DNA from: Falsiphaeobacter marinintestinus
GTDB lineage: Bacteria > Pseudomonadota > Alphaproteobacteria > Rhodobacterales > Rhodobacteraceae
Direction: 5' to 3'
Assembly: GCF_007923355.1 (NCBI RefSeq)
Contig: NZ_VOGO01000018.1
Location: forward strand, 1-59,940
Length of the DNA: 59,940 bases
The position numbers and the translations under genes are program-made. Shown here in pieces: positions 1-8,327 of the stretch (the stretch's first letter is position 1; every line of letters starts with the position of its first letter). A model generated the notes under the pieces. It saw only the letters and a list, made by a program, of their open reading frames with translations. It did no database searches and was not told the DNA's origin.

Positions 1-53
1 GCATCACACCCGCAATGAAACTGAAAGCAGCCGCCTGAATTCTACGGCTGGAC

Positions 54-98
54 CCCATTAAAAATGGGGGGATTACCCGCCCAGACCTTGGCCTGGGC
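54..98 (-). terminator. paired hairpins downstream of the ATPase operon
   Basis: Two inverted repeats lie just beyond the stop of the last minus-strand gene. One is at 79-98 (GCCCAG arms around an 8-base loop) and one at 54-70 (CCCCATT / AATGGGG with an AAA loop). Read on the minus strand they come in this order after the stop codon. There is only a short T stretch inside the second stem, so intrinsic termination is plausible but not certain. Confidence 0.4.
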
Positions 99-115
99 AC
101 CATGAAGTTACGGGC

Positions 116-757
116 TTAGGATCGCCAGCTGTCCAACCACCGGCGAAACCGGCCACGTCTTTCAGAAATGGCATCGCCAGCCGCATCAAAGCTGTCGCCG
201 ACATCTTCCAGAACCGGATCGATCCGCTTTTCGCGAAACCGACGCCAACGCACCCAGATCGCATAAATAAGCGCCGCCAGAATCGTCAGAACGATGATAT
301 TGAACCAGTTGATCACGCGATGATCCGGCCCGTCGACCGACTTGATCCGCACGGCGTTGGGATAGATCGTCAGGTACGGAATGCGCCAGCCATAATGCGT
401 CACGACCACCCAGTTCGGATCGCTTTCGGTCGACCGCAACTTGGACGCCTCGGTCTGCAGGTTGTCAGTGTCAAACTTGAAATAGGGCGGCCATCCCCAC
501 CCGGTATCCTCGTTGCGGTAGACAAACGGCTTGCCATTCGGGCGCACCGTGCGAATGAACTGGACATCGCGGTTGACCGTCCCCGGCGTTTCTCCGGTGT
601 CAGGATGCGCCCAGAAGATCGAGTTTTCGCCAAAATCCACTCGCCGGACTTCAGTGTCCGTCACCCAAGCCACGTCATGTTGTGGCAAAGTGTAATGCAG
701 GACGGTTCCGAACATCAGCCAGAAGATCAGGATAATTGCCCATTTGAGGTAAACCAT
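116..757 (-). CDS. DUF1523-like membrane-anchored protein
   Basis: 213-residue protein with an N-terminal membrane segment (about residues 5-24), a roughly 120-residue extracytoplasmic part and a second membrane segment (about 150-168), followed by a basic, charged cytosolic tail. The motif VVTHYGWRIPYLTIYPNAV resembles the alphaproteobacterial DUF1523 family, for which I know no assigned biochemical role. It is the last gene of a nine-gene minus-strand row and begins about 10 bp after the preceding stop, so it is probably cotranscribed with the AAA+ ATPase. The family assignment is from recognition of the sequence, and the function is unknown. Confidence 0.7.
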   Translation of the reverse strand: MVYLKWAIILIFWLMFGTVLHYTLPQHDVAWVTDTEVRRVDFGENSIFWAHPDTGETPGTVNRDVQFIRTVRPNGKPFVYRNEDTGWGWPPYFKFDTDNLQTEASKLRSTESDPNWVVVTHYGWRIPYLTIYPNAVRIKSVDGPDHRVINWFNIIVLTILAALIYAIWVRWRRFREKRIDPVLEDVGDSFDAAGDAISERRGRFRRWLDSWRS

Positions 758-767
758 GATGTGGCCT

Positions 768-1031
768 TTACGTGTAATTGATGAAGTAGACGATACTGGC
801 GATCACCACAAAGGGCACGACATATACGCCAAGGATCAGCTTGCGCTTCAAGGACCGGTCATACTTATCCAACCCCCGTTTGACAAACGCCTCGCGATCC
901 CCCGTCAGCCGCTTCTTGTCCCAATGCGCCTCAAGTTTGGTTTTGCGAACCCATCGCGAATACAGCGAAATCCCGACATAGACGACCGTCAGTACGACAA
1001 GCAGCGGGATCAGCAGACGAAACAAAGCCAT
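768..1031 (-). CDS. small two-TM membrane protein
   Basis: 87 residues from the chosen start (MALFRLLIPL). Hydrophobic segments lie near residues 3-22 and 64-85, with a charged middle rich in Lys, Arg and Asp. The start was chosen because its ATG overlaps the TAA stop of the upstream gene (TAATG) and a GGAGG-like ribosome site lies just upstream, which suggests translational coupling. I do not recognise a family. The position between the large unknown protein and the DUF1523 protein suggests a membrane component of the same module. Confidence 0.7.
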   Translation of the reverse strand: MALFRLLIPLLVVLTVVYVGISLYSRWVRKTKLEAHWDKKRLTGDREAFVKRGLDKYDRSLKRKLILGVYVVPFVVIASIVYFINYT

Positions 1032-2389
1032 TATGTGGACCTCCGGATAGCGCCCCATGGACCGACCCGCTGGATCAGATCCTTTTGAGGGCGCGGCGAC
1101 TCTTGCGGCTCAGTCCCGGACATATCCGGCTCGTGCCCGAACAAAGCCGCCCGCGCCCCGGCCTTGTCCACCTGATACTCCCGCCGCAAGAATTCGGCAA
1201 CATAGGCTTTCTTGACGTCAGGCCAGCGCGCATAGGTGCGATAGAACAGTTCTTTATGGCAAATGAACATCTGCCGGAAATCCAGCGGCGTGAGTTCGGC
1301 CAGCAGCATGTTGACCAGATCGCGGTCCGGTGTATCCGCCGCGCGCAACGCATAGAAATACGCCGGGTGCTCGGACCCGATGCGCGGCCACGTCCCACCG
1401 GATTGAGCCCAGTTCAGCAGCCGCCGCAGACCGTGGTATTCCTCTGGCAAAACCTCGGCATTGGTGCGGGCCAGCCGGCGCATATCGCTCCGGTCAAGGT
1501 TTCTCAGATCCAGCCCGGCGTTGGCGGCAGCATCGATCACGATAAAGTCCATCTTTTGCTGCAGGATCGCCGAGACATCGACGCCGCGCGCCTTGACGAT
1601 GGGTTCGACCAGATCGTTGTACTCAAGGAATTTCGCGATCCGGTTGCTCTCTTTCAGACCGAATACATATTTGATCGGCAAGTCACCTTCGGGCTTGTCC
1701 CGCGAAGCGATAACCGCCGGGTGTTCGACATCCTGAAACAAGTACAACCCGCCAAAATGCGAGGTCCAGAAGTTGCCTTGCTCATAATCAACGGTTTTCA
1801 GACGCACCGGATTGCGGGTCAGGTCGCCAGATTTGCCAACCAGATCGATCATCTCGGCGATCAGCACATCATCGAACCAGGCGTCTTCCTGTTCCTTGAA
1901 CTGATCAACCAGCGTGGCAAGGTGATCGGCATGTTTCAGCGTGCCGCTAGTCGTATCCGCCTCGATCGTGATCTGGCGGATATCGAACAGCCGGATCGGA
2001 TCCCTGACCGAGAATACCGAATTCACCAGCTCGCCCGCCACCGCATCCGTGGCGGTCAGGGCAAACAGCTGGCTTTCGTTGTCCTGGATAAAGTCGCGCA
2101 GAATATCCCGGCTGGTCGAGAATTTTGCGTTCAGCAACGGCGCGCGTTTTTGTTCGGTCGTCAGCAGGATAAACTGCCGGTTCACCCCGCCGTGGTTCAG
2201 GTACAGATGATCGTCCAGTTCATCCCCAACCTCGGGCGAATACCCCGAGATATCGATGTGGAAATCACTGAGCGCAGTCTGCTTGCCCGCCAAATGCTCC
2301 AGCGCCCTGTTATAGCGGTCGATCAACACGGGGCTTTCCACGTGGATCAGGTTGCCGAACATCAGGCCGTTTTCGATGAGGCGTTTCAT
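1031..2389 (-). CDS. conserved protein of unknown function, DUF6638-like
   Basis: 452-residue, apparently soluble protein without a signal peptide or membrane segment. It is rich in charged helical stretches and ends in a Pro/Glu-rich tail. It resembles proteins I recall being labelled DUF6638 in Rhodobacterales, but I cannot confirm that here. The start is ATG at 2389: its first bases overlap the upstream TGA (ATGA) and an almost ideal Shine-Dalgarno, GGAGGTGATC, lies just before it. The alternative start 27 bp upstream has no such site. It lies two genes downstream of the AAA+ ATPase and may be its partner or client, which is inference from order only. Confidence 0.65.
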   Translation of the reverse strand: MKRLIENGLMFGNLIHVESPVLIDRYNRALEHLAGKQTALSDFHIDISGYSPEVGDELDDHLYLNHGGVNRQFILLTTEQKRAPLLNAKFSTSRDILRDFIQDNESQLFALTATDAVAGELVNSVFSVRDPIRLFDIRQITIEADTTSGTLKHADHLATLVDQFKEQEDAWFDDVLIAEMIDLVGKSGDLTRNPVRLKTVDYEQGNFWTSHFGGLYLFQDVEHPAVIASRDKPEGDLPIKYVFGLKESNRIAKFLEYNDLVEPIVKARGVDVSAILQQKMDFIVIDAAANAGLDLRNLDRSDMRRLARTNAEVLPEEYHGLRRLLNWAQSGGTWPRIGSEHPAYFYALRAADTPDRDLVNMLLAELTPLDFRQMFICHKELFYRTYARWPDVKKAYVAEFLRREYQVDKAGARAALFGHEPDMSGTEPQESPRPQKDLIQRVGPWGAIRRST

Positions 2390-3279
2390 GGTTGGATCAC
2401 CTCCGGCTCCCCCCAAATGTGCATCTTGATTAGCTTTTTTAGATTTGTCGAAAAGCCATGTAGGCCGATCTTTTCTAGTCGCTCTTTTTGATCTTCCGAC
2501 AGCTTTCCTTCAAGCTCCAGAACATTGTTGACTAAAGCCTCGAGCAACAACGGCAAGTTGGATGGTGGACGCTTGTCTGGAGTAATCTCAACTTCGGCAG
2601 ATTGAAGGTACTCTGTTTGTCGCTTCACCTCCAAAAACTGTTTCCAGAAATACTCATCTGTAGGCAGTTCACCCAATTTAGAATCCCTTGAAAACAGAGG
2701 GTATGGATGCAATTGCGGCACAATAGAATTTGGCTCTTCAACGTACCACCAACCCAAGTTCTCGCATTCAGTCTCGATGAAGTTTCGCAATAATCCCAAA
2801 CGTTGTTCGAGAACGAGTTTTTCTCTTTCCTCTTGTCTTTGTCGTTGTTCATCTCGAAAAACATCCGCTTGTGCTTCCAGGGCCGTCGCCATTCGTGACG
2901 ATTCTTTCCTTGACAGTTGCAGCTCCTTTCTTTGAGCTGCAAGCTCTTTGCCCTGCAACATTACTGTCACAATCAACCAAAGGAAGGCCAAGGATCCAGC
3001 AACACCAGCCAGTGTGTCACCTACTTCATTGGGGCTAGCACTCCAAAAGTAGGAAAATCCCGAACTTTCACAGCTCGACCCTGAAGGGCATCCTTTTGAG
3101 AAAGCAAAAACGAATAACACTACAAAAAAAGAAAATGTCGCAAACAAAGCAAGTTGAATTGCTCTATCGATCTGCGCCCAAATCAGCCGCGCAGCTCTAA
3201 ACCTTTTCTTGAGAGGCAGCCCCCTAAACCTTTCCGGAAGAAATGGAATGAAAAGTGTACAGGCGATGTACTTACCCAT
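2386..3279 (-). CDS. two-TM coiled-coil protein, AT-rich, unknown
   Basis: 297-residue protein. A basic N-terminus is followed by membrane segments at about 42-62 and 88-109, a long charged coiled coil rich in Gln, Glu, Lys and Arg (about 110-162), then a soluble C-terminal domain with acidic and Trp-containing patches. The start ATG at 3279 overlaps the ATPase stop by 8 bp, and the stop overlaps the next gene's ATG (ATGA). The coding sequence is visibly richer in A and T than both neighbours, which suggests later acquisition. The topology (two TM plus coiled coil plus C-terminal domain) resembles some proteins proposed to act in phage abortive infection, but that is only an architectural likeness and no family is claimed. 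Confidence 0.7.
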   Translation of the reverse strand: MGKYIACTLFIPFLPERFRGLPLKKRFRAARLIWAQIDRAIQLALFATFSFFVVLFVFAFSKGCPSGSSCESSGFSYFWSASPNEVGDTLAGVAGSLAFLWLIVTVMLQGKELAAQRKELQLSRKESSRMATALEAQADVFRDEQRQRQEEREKLVLEQRLGLLRNFIETECENLGWWYVEEPNSIVPQLHPYPLFSRDSKLGELPTDEYFWKQFLEVKRQTEYLQSAEVEITPDKRPPSNLPLLLEALVNNVLELEGKLSEDQKERLEKIGLHGFSTNLKKLIKMHIWGEPEVIQP

Positions 3280-5212
3280 CATCTCCCTCCACATACCGCC
3301 GCTTCGCCTCTTCCTGACGACCGAACTCGCGGACCATCGTTTCAATCGCCACCTCATCGGACTTGTCGGCATAGCGGAATTCGCTGTCGGCGTAGCGGTT
3401 GATTTCCTGCACAACCATCTCGGTTGTGATCGGCACGCGCAGTTCTTCGATCATCGCCTTTTTGGTGTCATAGTCACGGAACAAGAACAGCTCGGGGTCT
3501 TCCATCCACTCATCGGGCAGTTCGAAATCCATCGCCCGCACTTTGACCGCGTCGGTGATGTTCTTGATCGCCCGGCCCGTGAACCGTTCGTCCGCCTGCT
3601 GGATCGCCTTGAGATAGGTGCCCATCTTGGCAATCGTGTTCAGCGTGCCGACCTGATCATGCACCCGCTCGAACACTTTTATCAGCCCCTCTTCATGCGG
3701 GCGCGAATGGCTGTCAAAGCTGGCAGCGACCGCCTTTTTGATCTCTTGGGCGGAAAACAGATCATGATCGCCCAACGGGATGTCATGGTTCTTACCCATC
3801 AACAGGGCAAGGATATCGACATAGTCATCCCGCGTTTGCGGCCCGTCGACCAGAAACCGCGCACCCGCCCGCTGGCGCAACGCATCATCGACGTTCTCGG
3901 GATAGTTCGAAAACATCCCGAACGTGCAATTCCCACGCACCACGGTATTGGCCCCGGCAAAGCTCTCCATCAGCACGGCGGTGATCTCCAGCTGCCCGGC
4001 TGACGACTGCCGGTCACCCCGCTTGCCCGCCAGCTGGTCGATGTCGTCGATGGTACCAAACCCGATCACGCCGGGGTCGAGGATCGTGTTGATAAACGCC
4101 TTAGCATTCTGGCCGGATTTGCCCTGATAGCTGTCGATATTATCGGTGCTGAGGTTCTGATAGCGGAACGGATAGCCCGCGTTTTGGCAATAATCATTGA
4201 TCAGCCCCGCCATCATCTGAATCAACGTGGTCTTGCCGGTGCCCGGCTTGCCATCGCCCATGAAGGTAAAGATGAACCCGCCCAGTTCGGCAAACGGGTT
4301 CAGACGGCGGTCGAAATCATAGGCCATCAGCATCTTGGACAGCTTCATCGCCTGGTACTTGGCGATATGGTTGCCAACCACCTCGTTCGGTTTCTTGAAC
4401 GTCATGGTCAGCGTGGTGGACTTCGCCTTGGTCGCGGGGGTGAAGCCGCGAATGGTCAGATCATCTGCCTCAATCCGCCATGAGGCCCCGTTGAACGGGC
4501 CAAGCTGCGAGGCGGATTGCGCCCGCATGGAGGCCTTGTCCATCAGTTGTTCAGCATAGGCGCTGGTGGCCGCGATCAGGCGAGCATCGTCGCCGGCGTG
4601 CTGGGCGATCTTCTGGTCCAGTTCCCACAGCGCGCCATGTAGTGCAAGCAGACCATTGTCGGTCAGAACCTCTTCGGCTTCCCCCACCTCGACCGTGGTT
4701 TCGCTCATGTGCGAGGACAGCAGGTAAGCCAGCGCATTGCCAAAGACATGCAGGGTTATCAAAGCTTCGGCGGCCAGCAGTTCGGAAAACTCGGTCTTAC
4801 GCGCCGATGGAAGATCACCCGCCAAATTGGCGCGTTTAAGGTCGGCAAGCGCCGTCTGTTCGCCAAAGGTGTCGCTGACGGCCAGCGCAATTGAAAGAGC
4901 GCGGCGCAGAACATTCATCGTGACAGCCTGGGCCGGGGAAACGAGTGGGTCATCGCCATCCGCAGCTTCGATCCGGGCGATCAGCTGGACCCCCTCTGGC
5001 CGCACTGTCTGCCGTGTCACAAGACCTGGCGTGGTCGAGCGGAACCGGCGGCGAGTACCTATGCCGGAAGACCGTTCTTCGGTCTTCTCGGGCGCCGCGG
5101 CCTTGCCAATGCGGGGCGCATGGTCGAACCCGGCCAGCATTGCTTCGGCCGCAGTATAATGCTTGACGATATCCGCTTCGCGGAGTTCCATTTGATCGGC
5201 AGATTGCGTCAT
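3272..5212 (-). CDS. AAA+ family ATPase
   Basis: 646-residue protein with an N-terminal, mostly helical region (about 1-310) and a C-terminal AAA+ module. The Walker A is GDGKPGTGKTT (about 319-329), the Walker B-like strand is GFGTIDDID (about 384-392), sensor-1-like FSN follows, and an arginine-finger-like LRQRAGAR comes after that. The second Walker B acid is Asp rather than Glu. The start ATG at 5212 overlaps the stop of the upstream small gene (ATGA); a longer in-frame reading upstream lacks a better site. It is the energy-consuming core of the nine-gene row, presumably remodelling or assembling the coiled-coil and membrane partners. The specific target is unknown. Confidence 0.85.
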   Translation of the reverse strand: MTQSADQMELREADIVKHYTAAEAMLAGFDHAPRIGKAAAPEKTEERSSGIGTRRRFRSTTPGLVTRQTVRPEGVQLIARIEAADGDDPLVSPAQAVTMNVLRRALSIALAVSDTFGEQTALADLKRANLAGDLPSARKTEFSELLAAEALITLHVFGNALAYLLSSHMSETTVEVGEAEEVLTDNGLLALHGALWELDQKIAQHAGDDARLIAATSAYAEQLMDKASMRAQSASQLGPFNGASWRIEADDLTIRGFTPATKAKSTTLTMTFKKPNEVVGNHIAKYQAMKLSKMLMAYDFDRRLNPFAELGGFIFTFMGDGKPGTGKTTLIQMMAGLINDYCQNAGYPFRYQNLSTDNIDSYQGKSGQNAKAFINTILDPGVIGFGTIDDIDQLAGKRGDRQSSAGQLEITAVLMESFAGANTVVRGNCTFGMFSNYPENVDDALRQRAGARFLVDGPQTRDDYVDILALLMGKNHDIPLGDHDLFSAQEIKKAVAASFDSHSRPHEEGLIKVFERVHDQVGTLNTIAKMGTYLKAIQQADERFTGRAIKNITDAVKVRAMDFELPDEWMEDPELFLFRDYDTKKAMIEELRVPITTEMVVQEINRYADSEFRYADKSDEVAIETMVREFGRQEEAKRRYVEGDDG

Positions 5213-5613
5213 TGGATCAACCTTTGCTGGGTGTTTGCGGATATTTTGGTTCCAGAAATCGGGAAAGCTTCGTGCCAGTCTTGCGAACGGTGCGGCTGCT
5301 GGAGAACGATCACATCGCCCTTTTGATCGAAGCATACTCGGACCAAAGCCGACCCGAATTGCGCCACTGTGTAAAGCGATGGATCAAAATCTTCCCGACA
5401 TTCCCCCCCTGCGAGCCGAGGCCCCCGCGCCTCCGGGTGCAACTGACGAAAGCCCTTACTTTGTAGCCAGATTTCAGCGTCATATCTTTCCATCGGCGCG
5501 ATTTTGCCGGCGACGGAACCAGCATTTGGGTCCACACCGAAGGTGCAGCCTGAACCATGCAGCAGGGTGGATAAGGTCAAGACATAACTCCCAAATTCGA
5601 ATACAGACTTCAT
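5209..5613 (-). CDS. small possibly exported protein
   Basis: 134 residues starting MKSVFEFGSYVLTLSTLL, a hydrophobic leader ending in HGSGC, so export or lipidation at that Cys is possible. The residue at -3 is not the usual Leu, so a lipoprotein call would be weak. The remainder is mixed polar sequence with no family I recognise. Its TGA overlaps the ATG of the AAA+ ATPase. About 110 bp separate it from the preceding gene, and that gap contains an 8-bp inverted repeat at 5666-5684 and part of a large palindrome, so a second promoter or a processing site for the distal operon may sit here. Confidence 0.6.
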   Translation of the reverse strand: MKSVFEFGSYVLTLSTLLHGSGCTFGVDPNAGSVAGKIAPMERYDAEIWLQSKGFRQLHPEARGPRLAGGECREDFDPSLYTVAQFGSALVRVCFDQKGDVIVLQQPHRSQDWHEAFPISGTKISANTQQRLIQ

Positions 5614-5665
5614 CTCTTTCCAAATACTCCCGCCGGAGGCATCCGTCATGACCCAACGCGCCATC

Positions 5666-5684
5666 AGATTATCACAGATAATCT
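5666..5684. promoter_or_regulatory. operator-like inverted repeat
   Basis: AGATTATC, a 3-base spacer, then GATAATCT: a perfect 8-bp inverted repeat in the short gap before the small exported-protein gene. It lies about 53 bp upstream of that start codon. The A/T-rich arms and short spacer look like a dimeric regulator site, but no cognate regulator is identified. Confidence 0.35.
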
Positions 5685-5703
5685 ACGCCAGACGCTGGGC
5701 GGC

Positions 5704-5752
5704 GGCGCAGGCGGGCGGGTGCTCAGTACCTGAGCACCCGCCCGCCTGCGCC
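5704..5752. repeat. 49-bp perfect hairpin spanning a stop codon
   Basis: Two perfectly complementary 23-bp arms (5704-5726 and 5730-5752) separated by TAC. The stop codon of the 373-residue protein lies at the tip of the hairpin (5723-5725), so the left part of the structure encodes the final residues of that protein. No T-run follows on the minus strand, so it is more likely an mRNA-stability, processing or attenuating element than a simple terminator. Confidence 0.75.
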
Positions 5753-6844
5753 CACCACGAATTTCCGAACGTCCGCGAAGCCTGATGGGTTCTTTTCGGC
5801 CAGCACCTGAAACTGGCTTTGCGGCAAAATGATCGATCGTTGGGTCCGGGTCGCACCGGTTTCCCCGCCTCTGCCTCCGAATGGATCAAGTGCGAAAATC
5901 TCCCGCTCCACTGTTCCGAACCACCCGGAACGTTCATCCACCGTGCGTTCGCTTTCCAATTCTTCGGTCGACCAGACCAATGCCCAATCCTGCCCCTGCG
6001 GCGCCCGGGCTTCGGCCAGCACATCCCGCAACGGACCGGATTGTTCGGTGTATTCGTGTGAATACATCGGGCCGACATGAATCCGGCGCAGGCGTTTGGG
6101 ATGCAGGTCGTCAAAATCCTCGTCAAACCCTTTGGCAATGGTCACGAGTTTCAGCGCGCCCAACGATTGCGCCATCAGATGCGCCTGGGCCTCGGGCCAG
6201 CGGCGTTCGTCTTTGGGCAAGGCCACGCGACCGGTATCCTCAACCTCCATCATGTAGATGACCGGCAGGTTGATCTGGCTGTCATAGACCGCCCAATGCA
6301 CCATGAACCGCCGCCTGTTTTCGCCCAGATTACCCAACCAGTTGCAGACAGGGTCGTTCTGCGCCCAAAACAGATCCCCCTTGGCCAGTTCCTCGTAGTA
6401 GAGCCGCTGGGACAGGGCGAATTGCAGACGGGTCGGGGTTGACCGTTCGCCAATGATCTCGCGGACCATATCGTCTTTGTATTGCTCCACGCTCGGCATA
6501 TTGGCCAGATGCGTCTGCGCTTGCTGGGCGTCATTGGCCATGGTCAAAAGCTCGGCCGCCACCGGGAAACCGCTGTCGCGTTTATCCATCGCAAGGCTGC
6601 CAAAGAACCGTCCGGTGTCGCGCCCGACCAGCAGGTACTTCATGCTGAGTGCCCGGAACGAATAAGTCAGCGCCATCAGGTAACCGGTGATCACGCGCAC
6701 CTCGTCCTTGGTGATCGCGCCTTCGCCCTGCATGGTCGCGGCTACCCGGGTCAGATGCCCGGTAATCGTCTCGAACTTGCGAAAATACCGGCGCGAGGCA
6801 TAGGTATCGATCAGGCCGACGTGATCTTCTGTTGGATCAGTCAT
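5723..6844 (-). CDS. conserved hypothetical protein in ATPase module
   Basis: 373-residue, apparently soluble protein without a signal peptide. An N-terminal helical region (to about 190) precedes an alpha/beta C-terminal part containing HWAVYDSQINLPVIYMMEVE and a charged tail ending VGAGGRVLRY. I do not recognise a domain. The start is the ATG at 6844, which lies inside the end of the upstream 62-residue gene; a GTG three codons upstream is the alternative. The stop codon is inside a 23-bp-armed hairpin. Its placement between the coiled-coil and ATPase genes marks it as a likely dedicated component of the module. Confidence 0.7.
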   Translation of the reverse strand: MTDPTEDHVGLIDTYASRRYFRKFETITGHLTRVAATMQGEGAITKDEVRVITGYLMALTYSFRALSMKYLLVGRDTGRFFGSLAMDKRDSGFPVAAELLTMANDAQQAQTHLANMPSVEQYKDDMVREIIGERSTPTRLQFALSQRLYYEELAKGDLFWAQNDPVCNWLGNLGENRRRFMVHWAVYDSQINLPVIYMMEVEDTGRVALPKDERRWPEAQAHLMAQSLGALKLVTIAKGFDEDFDDLHPKRLRRIHVGPMYSHEYTEQSGPLRDVLAEARAPQGQDWALVWSTEELESERTVDERSGWFGTVEREIFALDPFGGRGGETGATRTQRSIILPQSQFQVLAEKNPSGFADVRKFVVGAGGRVLRY

Positions 6845-7025
6845 GCCGGACACGTTGTTTGCGCTTGAAAATCCACAGAGGGACGATCCCAGCGCTTGCC
6901 GCGACGGTCGCCGTCAGCAGTGGGTGGTTTGCTCCCATCGCCAAACCGGCCAAGTATCCGGCTACCGTGCCGACCAACAACCCTAAGAAAAGACCACCAA
7001 CATCTTTAAGCATGATCGACGTCAC
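6837..7025 (-). CDS. 62-residue membrane protein
   Basis: Short protein consisting mainly of two hydrophobic, Gly/Ala-rich segments (about 9-30 and 35-52) and a basic tail KRKQRVRHD. Its ATG overlaps the stop of the upstream coiled-coil gene (ATGA) and its stop overlaps the start of the downstream gene, so it is translationally coupled on both sides. That makes a chance reading frame unlikely. The family is unknown; it may be a membrane anchor for the coiled-coil or ATPase components. Confidence 0.65.
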   Translation of the reverse strand: MTSIMLKDVGGLFLGLLVGTVAGYLAGLAMGANHPLLTATVAASAGIVPLWIFKRKQRVRHD

Positions 7026-8098
7026 CCGCCGTACAAGTTCTTGTCATGCTTCTCGACAATCTCGCTGAACCGACGGGCAAAGCGTTCATCCGCCTTGGCT
7101 TTCTTCTCTAGCACGTCGCGGGCAAAAACCATGTGGTCTTCGTGGGCTTCCAGCATGTCGGCCATTTTCTGGTTGGTCGCGGTGCCGATGGCGGCCATCG
7201 CCGTCTGCGCCTCTTGATCAGTCTTGACCCCGATCTCGTTGATGCGGTGCGCCACATCCTGCTGCTGTGCCGTTTTCAACGATTTCGACAGCGCATCGTA
7301 CAAAACAACCCGCTGTTGCGTGTCTGTCTGCAGTTTGTTGATCAGCACCATTTGCGTCGCGGCCTGGTTTTGCAGCGAGTCGACCCAGGATTTGCCTTTT
7401 TCGATATAGCGCTCCAGCGTCTGCGATTTGGCCAGCTTGACCTGCTCGTCCTGGACCATGGCGTTATAGGCCTTGTTCAGATCGGCCAGTTCGGTTTCCA
7501 GCTTGGTGCGCTCGGCAGCGTCCTGTTCGACCGAGATCTTGTTCTCCAGTTCAATAATCTTGGGGTCCATCCCAAGGATATCAGCCCGCACACCCTCCAG
7601 TTCACCGACCGTGAATTCGCGCTCATCCAGCGTCGACGTCAGGTTGGTTTCAACCTTTGTGCGCTGTTCTTCCAACACCGACAACTGACCTTGCAAAAGC
7701 TGAACAATCACGTCCGACTTCGCGATCAAATCCTGAAGCTTGTCGTCGATATTTGCGGTGCGCATACGCTCTTGGCGCAGCGATTCCGATTTGCCGCGTG
7801 AGAAAATGCCAACAAAGCTTTCCCAGCCGGTTTTGGTCCGCATTTCGTCGAAGTCTTTGGAAAACGCGCTGGTGACATCGTCCAGTCCCATGATCAGTTC
7901 GGCGATGTTGGAATTCATCACCTCGGTATGGGCATGCACGTCGTCCAGAGTGGCGTTTTCGATGTCGATGCTGGCGTCTTCCCCGGCTTCGATCTTGGCC
8001 CGCGCGGATTCAATCCGCGATGTCAGCGCCTGAATCTCGGACTGTGATTTGGCCACCTGGTCCTGACTTTCACGCACCAACGCATCAAAATTCGCCAT
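7022..8098 (-). CDS. coiled-coil protein, first gene of ATPase module
   Basis: 358 residues starting MANFDALVRESQDQVAKSQS, chosen because GAAGGG lies about 10 bases before this ATG; an ATG three codons upstream is the alternative. Nearly the whole protein is heptad-rich helix (Glu, Gln, Lys, Leu), with one conserved-looking interruption around GWESFVGIFSRGKSESLRQE. The overall look loosely recalls TelA/toxic-anion-resistance coiled-coil proteins, but the resemblance is weak. As the first gene of the row and divergent from the 8328 gene, it probably lies next to the operon promoter. It could be a scaffold or filament-like partner of the ATPase. Confidence 0.75.
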   Translation of the reverse strand: MANFDALVRESQDQVAKSQSEIQALTSRIESARAKIEAGEDASIDIENATLDDVHAHTEVMNSNIAELIMGLDDVTSAFSKDFDEMRTKTGWESFVGIFSRGKSESLRQERMRTANIDDKLQDLIAKSDVIVQLLQGQLSVLEEQRTKVETNLTSTLDEREFTVGELEGVRADILGMDPKIIELENKISVEQDAAERTKLETELADLNKAYNAMVQDEQVKLAKSQTLERYIEKGKSWVDSLQNQAATQMVLINKLQTDTQQRVVLYDALSKSLKTAQQQDVAHRINEIGVKTDQEAQTAMAAIGTATNQKMADMLEAHEDHMVFARDVLEKKAKADERFARRFSEIVEKHDKNLYGG

Positions 8099-8327
8099 CA
8101 AATTCATCCCTTCGCTCAATCATACCAGTTATATAGGTGATGTTAACGCCATTTACATCACCGATCCCGCAATTTTCAGCGACAGTCTTACAAAAGACAC
8201 GAGCCTTGGGAAGCACGCGTTTGCCAGACGCTGCGAATTGCCGCCGGTTTCCAAGCCGCTTGCGTCGCACCGGGCCAACAGTACAATCTTACCACATTAA
8301 GGGTTACGTATTGAAAAGGAGAATTCC

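Noticed and set aside
1085-2491. Long plus-strand open frame opposite the 452-residue gene
   Set aside because: It is an antisense shadow: the minus strand has ATGA couplings, good ribosome sites and a protein-like composition, while the plus frame is rich in Arg, Gln and Pro with no recognisable motif.
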